DNA of 64,000 nt from Brevibacterium daeguense (GTDB lineage: Bacteria > Actinomycetota > Actinomycetes > Actinomycetales > Brevibacteriaceae), in contig NZ_JAJTWW010000010.1 of assembly GCF_021729135.1 (NCBI RefSeq), positions 1 to 64,000 on the forward strand. Reading direction: 5' to 3'. Numbering within the stretch: position 1 is the first letter of the stretch; each line of letters starts with the position of its first letter. Position numbers and translations under genes: made by a program. This document shows positions 50,388 to 58,360 of the stretch, in pieces. The notes below the pieces were generated by a model. It made no database searches and was not told where the DNA came from. It worked only from the letters and a program-made list of their open reading frames with translations.

Positions 50388-51118
50388 CGGTTCTGGTGAC
50401 GGGCGGCTCCTCGGGAATCGGCCGAGCGATCGCAGAGCATTGGGCAGACCTCGGCCACGATGTGATCATCAACTATCACGCGAATGACGAGGCGGCGAGT
50501 GATGCCAGGAGCGCCGTCGAGGCGCTCGGGCGGAGGGCCATACTGGTCAAGGCTGATATGGGGACGCACGACGGAGTCGACTCGCTGCTCAGCAGTGTGC
50601 TCCGGGAGACGGACGACCTCGCGCTGTACGTCCACTGCGCCGCGCTGGCCGTCACCGGTGGAGCGCTCGATGTGGATCCTGAGCAGCTGGCTCGTGCCAT
50701 CGCAGTCAACGGCACCTCGCTGATCCCGCTCACGCAGGGGCTGCTGCCCGTGCTCAAGCCCGGCAGCAGCGTGATCTACATCAGCAGCCGAGGCGCACGA
50801 AGCTTCGTTCCCGAATACGTGGCGCTGGGCCCGTCGAAGTCTCTGGGTGAGGCGCTGATTCGCTACCTGGCCGTCGAGCTCGCCCCGCGCGGGGTCCGAG
50901 CCAATACTGTCGCCGCCGGTGCTCTCGACACGCCGGCGTTCCGCACGGTATTCGGGGAGCAGGCCCAGACACGGCTCGAGCGCGCGGCGGCCGCGAACCC
51001 CAGCGGCCGTGGACTGCGCTTCGCTGATGTGATCGCCGCCGTGGAGGCCCTCACGGGAGCCGAGACCGCCATGGTGCAGGGGCAGACGCTGATGGTCGAC
51101 GGAGGTGCTTCACTCTGA
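50384..51118 (+). CDS. SDR-family oxidoreductase resembling FabL enoyl reductases
   Basis: A 244-residue short-chain dehydrogenase. The coenzyme motif is VTGGSSGIGRAIAEHWA at the N-terminus; SVIYISSRGAR holds the Ser. The catalytic Tyr and Lys are in EYVALGPSK: six residues apart (Y-x6-K) rather than the normal Y-x3-K. Y-x6-K, together with GPSKSLGEALIRYLAVELAP, is characteristic of FabL-type enoyl-ACP reductases. It is therefore probably an enoyl reductase-like SDR rather than an alcohol dehydrogenase. It is coupled to the EthD-like gene. Confidence 0.83.
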   Translation: MTVLVTGGSSGIGRAIAEHWADLGHDVIINYHANDEAASDARSAVEALGRRAILVKADMGTHDGVDSLLSSVLRETDDLALYVHCAALAVTGGALDVDPEQLARAIAVNGTSLIPLTQGLLPVLKPGSSVIYISSRGARSFVPEYVALGPSKSLGEALIRYLAVELAPRGVRANTVAAGALDTPAFRTVFGEQAQTRLERAAAANPSGRGLRFADVIAAVEALTGAETAMVQGQTLMVDGGASL

Positions 51119-51185
51119 TTCGCGACGGGTTTCGGCGGGGCATCGCCGGCACGGCGCCGGGCTCACCGGCCGGACTGCAGCCTCT

Positions 51186-51680
51186 TCAGCGCGGTCGCCA
51201 GGTCGGTCGGAAGACCCCGAGCAGCACGAGCACTCCCGTCACCTGAATCGCGCCGATGCCGAAATACAGGGGCTGCAGGAAGAAGTAGACATCGACCACC
51301 AGCAACTCGCCGACGATCCACGTCATCATGGTGAATCCGGCGAGGGCGTGCGCGGCCGCCGTCCATCGGCTGCGCAGCAGGTGGGCGATCACCGCGAGCA
51401 GCTGCACTGCCCCGACGAGGGCGAGCAGCGCCGCTCCTGCTCCGTACATGCCCGCGAACCGCGTGCCCGCCAGGATGTCGACCCCGAACAGTTCGGCTCC
51501 TCCCGCTGCCAGTCCCCAGGCGCCCGCGGCGCACCCGAGGACATTCAGAACTGCGATGACGAGCAGGATGACTGCGATGATCCGGTCTGCGCGGGCGGAC
51601 CGATACGACTGGACGGGCGCGCTGGTCTCAGATGTCTTGTCGTCGTGCTCGGGAGCGGTGCCAGCGGGTACAGGAGTCAT
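51186..51680 (-). CDS. Hypothetical four-helix membrane protein
   Basis: A 164-residue protein with a polar N-terminal 30 residues and four hydrophobic helices: IIAVILLVIAVLNVLGCAAG, GAGAALLALVGAVQLLAVIA, ALAGFTMMTWIVGELLVV and QVTGVLVLLGVF. No family is recognised with confidence. It is convergent with the SDR gene and divergent from the sigma-factor gene, whose start is within 120 bp. Confidence 0.7.
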   Translation of the reverse strand: MTPVPAGTAPEHDDKTSETSAPVQSYRSARADRIIAVILLVIAVLNVLGCAAGAWGLAAGGAELFGVDILAGTRFAGMYGAGAALLALVGAVQLLAVIAHLLRSRWTAAAHALAGFTMMTWIVGELLVVDVYFFLQPLYFGIGAIQVTGVLVLLGVFRPTWRPR

Positions 51681-51797
51681 CGTCGAGTTCTCACTTCCTG
51701 TTCGGGAGAGCTGCTGATGCTGTCGACACCAGTATCGCCGGGAACCTCACGTTTCACCTCGCTGCCACGTCTACTGTGTGATGAAGAGATCGAGCGG

Positions 51798-52364
51798 GTG
51801 AAGAGGATGAAGGAACCATTCGAGCAGGTCGTCCGGCGGCATGGCGCCTCCGTGTTCCGGGTCTGCCGCGCACTGCTCGGCGCAGGGGCCGACGCCGAGG
51901 ATGCGTGGTCCGAGGTGTTCCTCGCCGCCCTGCGCTCCTGGCCGGAGCTGCCGGAGGGCATGAATGTGGAAGCCTGGCTGGTGACCGTGGCGAAGCGCAA
52001 GGCGATCGATATCATTCGAGCACGCGACCGGCGCGCGGTACCCGCCGCCGAACTCCGGGAGGGCCACTCGCCCCACGGCAACCCGGGTGGCGAGCACCTG
52101 GGTCTGTGGCAAGCGGTCGCTGCCCTGCCGGAGCGTCAGCGGCTGGCTCTCGCGTATCACTACCTCGGCGGTCTGCGGCACACTGAGACTGCTCAGTTGA
52201 TCGGCAGCACTCCTGACGCAGTCCGCAGGGCAGCCGCTGACGGGCTGAAGACGCTGCGCCGCAGCTATCACGACCGTGAGTCCCCGGCAGAAGCGTTGCG
52301 AGCCGATGACATGCCGGCCGGAAGGTTCGACGCCGGTGAGAGACCAGAAGGAGCGCAGATATGA
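51798..52364 (+). CDS. ECF-type RNA polymerase sigma factor heading an alkylation-repair operon
   Basis: A sigma factor of about 188 residues. Region 2 is VRRHGASVFRVCRALLGAGA, DAWSEVFLAALRSWPELPEG and WLVTVAKRKAIDIIRARDRR; region 4 is ALPERQRLALAYHYLGGLRH and STPDAVRRAAADGLKTLRR. The start is uncertain: GTG 51798 and ATG 51807 are close to the conserved part; ATG 51717 has GGGAGAG but the added codons have poor third-position GC, so I reject it. The stop overlaps the ogt start (ATGA). No separate anti-sigma gene is present. The next three genes repair alkylated DNA, so it probably responds to alkylation damage. Confidence 0.85.
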   Translation: MKRMKEPFEQVVRRHGASVFRVCRALLGAGADAEDAWSEVFLAALRSWPELPEGMNVEAWLVTVAKRKAIDIIRARDRRAVPAAELREGHSPHGNPGGEHLGLWQAVAALPERQRLALAYHYLGGLRHTETAQLIGSTPDAVRRAAADGLKTLRRSYHDRESPAEALRADDMPAGRFDAGERPEGAQI

Positions 52365-52984
52365 ATCCGACGCACTGGAGCGTCCGTGACGCATCCGACT
52401 CGGATGCACTGTTTCCAGTCACGGAAGCGGAGATGGCCAAGCTGCACGATCGGCTCGCGGAGAGCGCGGTCGAGCAGGCGTTGGTCGACGTCGCCTATCG
52501 CACCGTCGATTCTCCGATCGGCCCGATGCTGCTGGCAGTGACGGAGAAGGGCCTGGTGCGGGTCGCGTTCGAGAATGAAGGCTTCGACGCAGTGCTGGAG
52601 CAGCTGTCCGCACGAATCAGCCCCCGTGTGCTGGAAGTTCCCCGGCGGTTGGACCGGGTGGCGCAGGAGCTGGATGAGTACTTCGCCGGCTCCCGCCGCA
52701 GCTTCGACATCCCGCTGGACTACAGGCTTTCGGGTGGGTTCCGACAGCTCGTGCAGCGACATCTGCCGCAGATCGAATACGGCCAGACCCTGACCTACAA
52801 GCAGGTTGCCGAGCTGGTCGGCAGGCCGACAGCGGTGCGGGCCGTCGGCACCGCCTGCGCCACCAACCCGCTCCCGGTCGTGGTGCCCTGCCATCGAGTG
52901 CTGCGCACGGACGGCGGCTTGGGAGGGTACCTCGGTGGTCTGGAGGCGAAGTCGGCACTGCTGCTGCTGGAGAAGGCGGCATGA
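52361..52984 (+). CDS. ogt: Methylated-DNA--protein-cysteine methyltransferase with N-terminal extension
   Basis: A 207-residue O6-alkylguanine-DNA alkyltransferase. The acceptor is Cys177 in VVVPCHRV; QVAELVGRPTAVRAVGTAC is the DNA-binding helix-turn-helix. The usual domain starts near YRTVDSPIGPMLLAV (residue 46), so there are about 45 extra residues with a helical segment EMAKLHDRLAESAVEQAL. Because this gene is fused in translation to a sigma factor gene that has no anti-sigma factor, the extension might bind the sigma factor; this is a hypothesis. The start overlaps the sigma stop and the stop overlaps alkB. Confidence 0.92.
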   Translation: MNPTHWSVRDASDSDALFPVTEAEMAKLHDRLAESAVEQALVDVAYRTVDSPIGPMLLAVTEKGLVRVAFENEGFDAVLEQLSARISPRVLEVPRRLDRVAQELDEYFAGSRRSFDIPLDYRLSGGFRQLVQRHLPQIEYGQTLTYKQVAELVGRPTAVRAVGTACATNPLPVVVPCHRVLRTDGGLGGYLGGLEAKSALLLLEKAA

Positions 52985-53649
52985 CTCTCTTCGGCGACGA
53001 TCTCGTCGCACGCCCCGTGCCTGAGCTGCCGGAGGGGGCCCATCTCCTTCCCGGGTGGCTGTCGTTCGAACAGCAGCGGTGGATTGTCCGTCGGTTCTGG
53101 GATTGGACTGCGGGTCCAGTGCCGTTGCGCGGGGCGAAGATTCGGGGCCACGAGATGAGCGTCAAGACGGTCTGCCTGGGCTGGCATTGGCGCCCGTACG
53201 AGTACACACGCGAAGCAGTGGACGTCAATGGCAGCAGAGTGCTCGACTTCCCGGACTGGATGGTGCGCCTCGGAAGGAAGGCGCTCGTGGCTGCCACCGG
53301 GAATCCGCGCGCGGGCGACGACTACACGCCGGACACAGCGCTGGTGAACTTCTACGACGAGCGGGCGCGGATGGGCATGCACCAGGACAAGGACGAGAGA
53401 TCGCACGCTCCCGTGGTGTCGCTGTCGATCGGGGACACCTGCAGGTTCCGCTTCGGCAACACGGAGTCGCGGAACAAGCCCTACCAAGACCTGGACCTGG
53501 CCTCCGGGGACCTGTTCGTGTTCGGCGGCCCATCGCGGCTGGCGTACCACGGAGTGCAGAAGGTGTACCCCGGCAGTGCTCCGGACGGCTGCGGACTGGA
53601 ACGGGGAAGGATCAACATCACGATGAGAGTCACGGGACTGGGGGAGTGA
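52981..53649 (+). CDS. alkB: AlkB-type alpha-ketoglutarate-dependent DNA dealkylase
   Basis: A 222-residue Fe(II)/2-oxoglutarate dioxygenase that removes alkyl groups from 1-methyladenine and 3-methylcytosine. The iron ligands His134 and Asp136 are in MGMHQDKDE and His190 in RLAYHGVQ; Arg210 and Arg216 in RINITMR bind 2-oxoglutarate and substrate. The nucleotide-lid region (about 50-80) is intact. It is full length and starts inside the ogt stop, with tag beginning 1 bp after its own stop. Confidence 0.94.
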   Translation: MTLFGDDLVARPVPELPEGAHLLPGWLSFEQQRWIVRRFWDWTAGPVPLRGAKIRGHEMSVKTVCLGWHWRPYEYTREAVDVNGSRVLDFPDWMVRLGRKALVAATGNPRAGDDYTPDTALVNFYDERARMGMHQDKDERSHAPVVSLSIGDTCRFRFGNTESRNKPYQDLDLASGDLFVFGGPSRLAYHGVQKVYPGSAPDGCGLERGRINITMRVTGLGE

Positions 53650-53650
53650 A

Positions 53651-54301
53651 GTGAGCGTCAACGACGGTGTGTCGAACCAGGACAACCGAACCGACACCGG
53701 CCTCGTCATCGGGGAGGACGGGTTGGTCCGACCGGTCTGGGCCGCGACGGATCCGCTGCTGCGGGAGTACTACGACACCGAGTGGGGAATGCCCGTTCGG
53801 GACGAGCAGGGGATGTTCGAAAGACTCAGCCTCGAAGCGTTCCAGGCTGGGCTGTCCTGGGTGACGATCCTGCGCAAACGCGAAGCCTTCCGTGAAGTGT
53901 TCGCGCACTTCGACCCGGACCAGGTTGCACAGTTCGGTGAGGACGACGTCGCGCGATTGATGTCGGACGCTCGAATTGTGCGCAACCGGGCGAAGATCAA
54001 TGCGGCGATCACGAACGCTCAGGCCACGCTGGAACTCCGCGACGCCGGCGGCCTGGCGGATTTCGTGTGGTCATTCCAGCCGGAGGAGACACCTCGACCG
54101 CGGTCCATCCACGAGGTTCCCTCGACCTCGCCGGAATCGGTGGCACTGTCGAAGGCGCTGCGCAAGAAGGGATTCGCCTTCGTCGGACCGACCACGATGT
54201 TCGCATTGATGGAGGCCGTGGGCATCATCGACACCCACGTGCTGGGATCACATCGGCGCGGGTCCTCAGGGGTCTGGCGTCACCACAGATCACCCGCATA
54301 A
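53651..54301 (+). CDS. tag: DNA-3-methyladenine glycosylase I, zinc-less variant
   Basis: A 216-residue Tag glycosylase that excises 3-methyladenine. YYDTEWGMPVRDEQGMFERL, LEAFQAGLSWVTILRKREAF and VGPTTMFALMEAVGIIDTHV are family motifs; the last holds the helix-hairpin-helix end. The zinc ligands of the E. coli enzyme (Cys4, His17, His175, Cys179) are mostly lost: VRPVW replaces the Cys region, YYDTEWG has Tyr for His17, and Cys179 is absent in THVLGSHRRG. The start is GTG. Its last 22 bp overlap the convergent protoglobin gene. Confidence 0.92.
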   Translation: MSVNDGVSNQDNRTDTGLVIGEDGLVRPVWAATDPLLREYYDTEWGMPVRDEQGMFERLSLEAFQAGLSWVTILRKREAFREVFAHFDPDQVAQFGEDDVARLMSDARIVRNRAKINAAITNAQATLELRDAGGLADFVWSFQPEETPRPRSIHEVPSTSPESVALSKALRKKGFAFVGPTTMFALMEAVGIIDTHVLGSHRRGSSGVWRHHRSPA

Positions 54302-54864
54302 GGGCGGGACCACAGCACGAGCGTGACGGTGACGGCCTTGAACCACGCCTGGTGCATCGCCTCGACTTCGTCACGATCCGATTCGGCCTGCACCAGGAAC
54401 TCCTTGACCGACAAGGTCACGGGAACCACCAGAGCGAACAAGTGGCTCATGGGCACGTGCGCCACCGGCGAGTCGACGTTGTCGGTCTCGTTCTTCTTGG
54501 ACGTGTGGCGGAGCCCGATCTCCTCCTGGTAGGCAAGCCATTGCTCGTCGAAATCGCGCGTGCACAGGTCGACCACCCAGCGTTCGAACCTCGCGCGAAC
54601 CCGTGCGAGGTAATCGGCGTCCGGCTCACCGTCCGCGCCGCGGAAGACGGTGACCAGATGCGGCGTCGAGCCGATGAAGTCATACCAGGCGTCGAGGATT
54701 TCCGAGACGCGGGGCGTGAGAATATCCCCGGCTCTGCGCAGTGCGGCTGCGTCCTCGTCAGTCCACATGACGTCGGTGAGCAGTTCGTCCAACTGGGATC
54801 TCGTCACGGGGGACGAGGGCAGATTCTGATCGTAGGTGTAGCCGGCCGGCGTGGTGTTCATCAT
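54280..54864 (-). CDS. Protoglobin-domain haem protein
   Basis: A 194-residue single-domain protoglobin. YTYDQNLPSSPVT, LDAWYDFIGSTPHLVTVF and QEEIGLRHTSKKNETDNVD (with the probable proximal His in LRHTSKKN) match archaeal and bacterial protoglobins. Such proteins bind O2, CO or NO; no signalling domain is attached. Its promoter is unusually clear: TTGGCA (54927-54932) and TATGGT (54904-54909) with 17 bp between them, followed by a leader with GAATGAGG. A TTGATTATCAA palindrome lies upstream, shared with the divergent thioredoxin gene. Confidence 0.87.
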   Translation of the reverse strand: MMNTTPAGYTYDQNLPSSPVTRSQLDELLTDVMWTDEDAAALRRAGDILTPRVSEILDAWYDFIGSTPHLVTVFRGADGEPDADYLARVRARFERWVVDLCTRDFDEQWLAYQEEIGLRHTSKKNETDNVDSPVAHVPMSHLFALVVPVTLSVKEFLVQAESDRDEVEAMHQAWFKAVTVTLVLWSRPYAGDLW

Positions 54865-54903
54865 CGAACCTCATTCCGATCATCAAATTTTCACCGGGCT
54901 TCC

Positions 54904-54932
54904 ACCATAGGCCGTCGCCGGGTGTCTGCCAA
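54904..54932 (-). promoter_or_regulatory. Sigma-70-type promoter of the protoglobin gene
   Basis: On the minus strand TTGGCA (54927-54932), a 17-bp spacer, then TATGGT (54904-54909). Expected transcription start is near 54897, about 33 nt before the start codon. Confidence 0.55.
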
Positions 54933-54942
54933 TCGCCGCCGC

Positions 54943-54957
54943 GGTTGATTATCAACC
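54943..54957. promoter_or_regulatory. 15-bp palindrome with TTGATTATCAA core between protoglobin and thioredoxin
   Basis: GGTTGAT-T-ATCAACC has perfect 7-bp arms. It is just upstream of the protoglobin -35 and 16 bp from the thioredoxin start. The same TTGAT-W-ATCAA core occurs at 49344-49354. The spacing of one base differs from FNR sites (four bases). Confidence 0.6.
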
Positions 54958-54972
54958 GGGTCAGGAGCCACG

Positions 54973-55395
54973 ATGGAGGTCAACCGCAAGCGGCCGAGGA
55001 GCAGAACAGTGGTCACCGTCGACATCGCAGAATCCGACTTTCTTTCCACCATCCAGGACAACGACATCGTCCTCATGGACTTCTGGGCCGGCTGGTGCGG
55101 CCCGTGCCGCATGTTCGCTCCCACCTACGAATCCGCATCGGAGAATCACCCCGACGTCGTCTTCGGCAAAGTGGACACCGAGGCGGAGCAGCAGCTCTCC
55201 GGGTCGCTGGGCATCAGCTCGATTCCGACCCTCATGGCGTTCCGGGAAGGCGTGCTCGTGTTCTCCCAGCCGGGTGCGCTGCCGCCACCGGCCTTGGAAC
55301 AGGTCATCACCGCCGTGAAGAATCTCGACATGGAAGAAGTCCACGCCGAGGTGGCCAAGCAGCAGGCGGAACAGGGCGAGTCGCAGCCCGAATAG
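54973..55395 (+). CDS. trxA: Thioredoxin
   Basis: A 140-residue cytoplasmic thioredoxin. The active site WCGPC contains Cys42 and Cys45; cis-Pro lies in SSIPTLMAFREG. The family core starts near VTVDIAESDFL, so 14 residues precede it and an acidic, Gln-rich 25-residue tail follows. GGAG lies 5 nt before the ATG used. It is divergent from the protoglobin gene and ends at a strong bidirectional terminator. Confidence 0.92.
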   Translation: MEVNRKRPRSRTVVTVDIAESDFLSTIQDNDIVLMDFWAGWCGPCRMFAPTYESASENHPDVVFGKVDTEAEQQLSGSLGISSIPTLMAFREGVLVFSQPGALPPPALEQVITAVKNLDMEEVHAEVAKQQAEQGESQPE

Positions 55396-55431
55396 GGACA
55401 GCCAGCCGCCGCCGCTCGCTGAGCGACGACA

Positions 55432-55470
55432 CCGAGGCGCCGCGCAGCTCACAGCTGCGCGGCGCCTCGG
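55432..55470. terminator. Strong bidirectional terminator
   Basis: An 18-bp perfect stem (55432-55449 with 55453-55470) closes a 3-nt loop, between the convergent thioredoxin and metQ genes. It is the strongest hairpin in the window. Confidence 0.8.
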
Positions 55471-55567
55471 CAGTGCCGGATGATCGATTCCATCCCGGCC
55501 CTCAGTTGAGAATGACGAGGGCCGACCGAACGCACCCGACCGAATCCGACCGATCGCGGCCAGGCGA

Positions 55568-56410
55568 TCAGTTCGCCGGGATGACCTCGCCCTCCGGCCA
55601 GGTCTCGGTGATGAAGTTGGCGACCTCTTCGGAGTGCGCCAGCTCGGCCAGCGTCTGGATCGCCTCGTTGTTCTCGTCCCCGGCGCGGACGACCAGGATG
55701 TTGGTGTACGGGTTGCCCTCCGGCGACTCCACGAGGATGCCGTCCTTCTTCGAGGACAGGCCGGCGTTGAGCGCATTGTTGCCGTTGATCACCGAGGCGT
55801 CGGTGTCGGCCAGAGTGCGCGCAAGCTGCGCGGCCTCAGCCTCCACGAACTCGATGTTCTTCGGGTTCTCGGCGACGTCGTTGACCGTTGCGGTGATCGG
55901 GTCGACGCCCTCGGCCAGGGTGATCAGGCCGTTGTCGGCCAGCAGCTTGAGGGCGCGGCCCTGGTTGGCCGGGTCGTTGTTGATGCCGACAGTGGCGCCG
56001 TCGGGCAGATCCTCGACGCTGTTGTGCTTCTCCGAGTACAGGGCGAAGGGCTCGATGTGGATGCCCTGCTCGAAGTGGTAGAGCTCGTAACCCTGGTTCT
56101 CCCGCTCCGATTCGAGGAACGGCAGGTGCTGGAAGTAGTTCGCGTCGATCTCGCCGTCGACGAGCGCGCGGTTGGGCAGAGAGTAGTCGGTGAACTCCTG
56201 CACCTCGATGTCGATCCCCGCGTCGGGGGCGAGGTTCTCGTCGATGAACCGGAAGATGTCACCGTGCGGGGTCACGGAGGTGCCCACGGTCAGCGTGGTC
56301 ACGCCGTTCGATTCGGTGCCGACTTCCTGTTCGCCGCCGCCGGTCAGGCCGCAGCCGGTGAGGGTGAGAGCGGTGGCGGCAGCGGCTGCCGCAGCAAGCT
56401 TGAGCTTCAT
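55568..56410 (-). CDS. metQ: Methionine ABC transporter substrate-binding lipoprotein
   Basis: A 280-residue NLPA/MetQ lipoprotein. The signal peptide ends at the lipobox LTGC (Cys20), followed by a Gly-rich linker. TLTVGTSVTPHGDIFRF, YSLPNRALVDGEIDANYFQH and IGINNDPANQGRALKLL-type segments (here VGINNDPANQGRALKLL) are typical. It delivers methionine to MetNI. AAGGAG is 5 nt before the ATG. It is the last gene of a metN-metI-metQ operon on the minus strand. Confidence 0.93.
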   Translation of the reverse strand: MKLKLAAAAAAATALTLTGCGLTGGGEQEVGTESNGVTTLTVGTSVTPHGDIFRFIDENLAPDAGIDIEVQEFTDYSLPNRALVDGEIDANYFQHLPFLESERENQGYELYHFEQGIHIEPFALYSEKHNSVEDLPDGATVGINNDPANQGRALKLLADNGLITLAEGVDPITATVNDVAENPKNIEFVEAEAAQLARTLADTDASVINGNNALNAGLSSKKDGILVESPEGNPYTNILVVRAGDENNEAIQTLAELAHSEEVANFITETWPEGEVIPAN

Positions 56411-56523
56411 GATTCTCCTTCTTCGTTGAGTCTGTGAGTGATGGCCGGTGAGCGCGCAGGCGCATGAGCGTCCGGGCACCGGCCGAAGGGTCTCCGGGGC
56501 TCGGCCGGGTGGGTCCGCGATAC

Positions 56524-57198
56524 CTACCTGTGGTCGAATGCTCGCGACAGCAGGTCGCCTGCGAGCTGGATGATGCCGACGAAGACGACGAGCAGCACGA
56601 TGCACACGATCATCACGTCGCCCTGGTAGCGGTGGTAGCCGTAGGAGATGGCCAGGTCGCCCAGGCCACCGCCGCCCACCGCGCCGGCCATGGCGGTGTA
56701 GTTGACGAGCGCCACCGAGGTCACGGTGGCCGATCCGATGAGGGCGGGCATCGCCTCGGGAACGAGCACCTGCCGGATGATCTGGCCCCGACTCGCACCC
56801 ATCATCTGGGCGGCCTCGACCTTGCCGGCCGACACGTCGTGCAGGGCGGTCTCGACCAGCCGGGCGTAGAACGGGATCGCGCTGATCGAGAGCGCGACCA
56901 CGGCGGCCTGCCAGCCGAGTGCGGTGCCCACGACGAACCGGGTGAACGGGATGAGCGCGATCATCAGGATGATGAACGGCACGGACCGGACGATGTTGAC
57001 GATCACGCTGAGCACCTGGTGCACGACGGGGTTCGGGGCCAGCGAGCCCTTGGTCGTGACGAACAGCCAGATGCCCAGCGGCAGGCCGAGGATCACCGCG
57101 ATCGCCGACGACCAGAAGGTCATGGCGATGGTCTCGACCAGGGACGGCCACATCTCCTGGGTGATGGCGGGGTTGTTGAACCAGGTCTGCTCGGTCAT
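56524..57198 (-). CDS. metI: Methionine ABC transporter permease
   Basis: A 224-residue permease with five membrane helices. TMTFWSSAIAVILGLPLGI-type start, RSVPFIILMIALIPFTR, and the ATPase-contact loop KVEAAQMMGASRGQIIRQVLVP are MetI features. Its start overlaps the metN stop (57195-57198, ATGA). The sequence is intact. Confidence 0.93.
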   Translation of the reverse strand: MTEQTWFNNPAITQEMWPSLVETIAMTFWSSAIAVILGLPLGIWLFVTTKGSLAPNPVVHQVLSVIVNIVRSVPFIILMIALIPFTRFVVGTALGWQAAVVALSISAIPFYARLVETALHDVSAGKVEAAQMMGASRGQIIRQVLVPEAMPALIGSATVTSVALVNYTAMAGAVGGGGLGDLAISYGYHRYQGDVMIVCIVLLVVFVGIIQLAGDLLSRAFDHR

Positions 57199-58156
57199 GC
57201 CGCCACCTCCGCATGGATGCCCTGGGCTCGCAGCGCATCGACCAGCCGGTCGGCCTCGGCCCGGCCGTCGAGGTTGACCTGGAGGCGGCCCACGGGGGTG
57301 CCGGAGATGGTCTCGATGGAGCCTGCCCCGACCGAGGCGCCGGGCGCCGTCGCTTCGATGGCGTCGAGCGCGGAGCGCAGGGGAGTGTCGGTGAGCAGCG
57401 CCTCGACGACCGTTCCCGAGGTGGCACCGGTCGGGGGCAGGGGCAGCAGCTCCCGGCTGAGTGTGGAACCGGCGTCGCGGATGACGTCGAGCAAGGTGCC
57501 GCTGCGGGTGATCCGGCCGTCTTGCAGCAGGGTCACGGAGTCGCAGGCCTCACGGACCACGGACATCTCGTGGGTGATGATGAGCACGGTGATCCCCAGG
57601 CGTTCACGCAGTGAGCGGATCAGCTCCAGGATCTGCCGCGTGGTCTGGGAGTCCAGTGCCGACGTCGGCTCGTCGCACAGCAGGATCTTGGGGTTGGCCG
57701 CGAGCGCGCGGGCGATGCCCACGCGCTGCTGCTGGCCGCCGGACAGCTGCGCGGGATGGTTCTTGGCGCGGGGTCGCTCAGGCCCACGATCTCCAGGAGC
57801 TCCAAGGCGCGGCTGCGGCGCTCGGACCTGCCGACCCCGGCGATCTCGAGCGGGTGCTCGACGTTGCCGAGGGCGGTGCGCGAATCGAGCAGGTTGGCGT
57901 GCTGGAACACCATGCCGATGTTCCGCCGTGCCCTGCGCAGGCCTTCGCCCTTCTGGGCGGTGACGTCGACGCCGTCGATGCTCACTGTTCCGGCGGTGGG
58001 CTTCTCGAGGCCGGTCAAGCACCTGATGAGTGTCGACTTGCCCGCACCCGATCGGCCGACGATGCCGTGGATCTCACCGGCTCCGACCGACAGGTCGATG
58101 TTCTCGAGTGCCACCGTGCCGGAGAATTCCTTGCGCAGTCCGCGCAATTCGATCAC
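57195..58156 (-). pseudogene. metN: Methionine ABC transporter ATP-binding protein, frameshifted
   Basis: Two overlapping frames together give a complete MetN. The 5' frame has IELRGLRKEFSGTVALENID and Walker A GRSGAGKST, and runs correctly to EIVGLSD. The 3' frame resumes at AKNHPAQLSGGQQQRVGIAR, with Walker B ILLCDEPTSALD and the C-terminal NIL (ACT-like) domain. The frame changes at about 57761-57778, within GCGCGGGG; one missing base (or two extra) explains it. As written the ATPase is lost and the transporter would be inactive. A base-calling error at the G run is equally possible, since metI and metQ are intact. GTG 58156 has AAGGAG 6 nt upstream. Confidence 0.88.
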
Positions 58157-58175
58157 GTGCTTCTCCTTGTGCAAG

Positions 58176-58206
58176 ATGGACGGACCCGGGTCCGGGCCGC
58201 GTCCAT
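58176..58206. promoter_or_regulatory. Nested palindromes just upstream of metN
   Basis: A perfect 14-bp palindrome CGGACCCGGGTCCG (58181-58194) is bracketed by ATGGAC (58176-58181) and GTCCAT (58201-58206). It lies 20-50 bp before the metN start on the minus strand, where an operator or a leader hairpin controlling methionine uptake would be expected. I see no SAM-riboswitch pattern. Confidence 0.5.
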
Positions 58207-58360
58207 TCTCCGCCGTGGGCCAGGACCACGAGCAACAGAATGCAACATTTCGTCACATTGCTTCATAAAAGTGGTCTTGCGCACAGTTGCGGGTCGCGGG
58301 AGGGCGGGAGCACGCCGAACCCCGGGACAGCCTCGACGAGTCGGAGGACCGCGTCCACGT

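Noticed and set aside
51717..51797. Longer N-terminus of the sigma factor from ATG 51717
   Set aside because: Although GGGAGAG precedes it, the added codons have only about half G/C at third positions and would occupy the divergent promoter region.
54943..54957. FNR/CRP-type site
   Set aside because: FNR half-sites TTGAT and ATCAA are present but separated by one base, not the four required.
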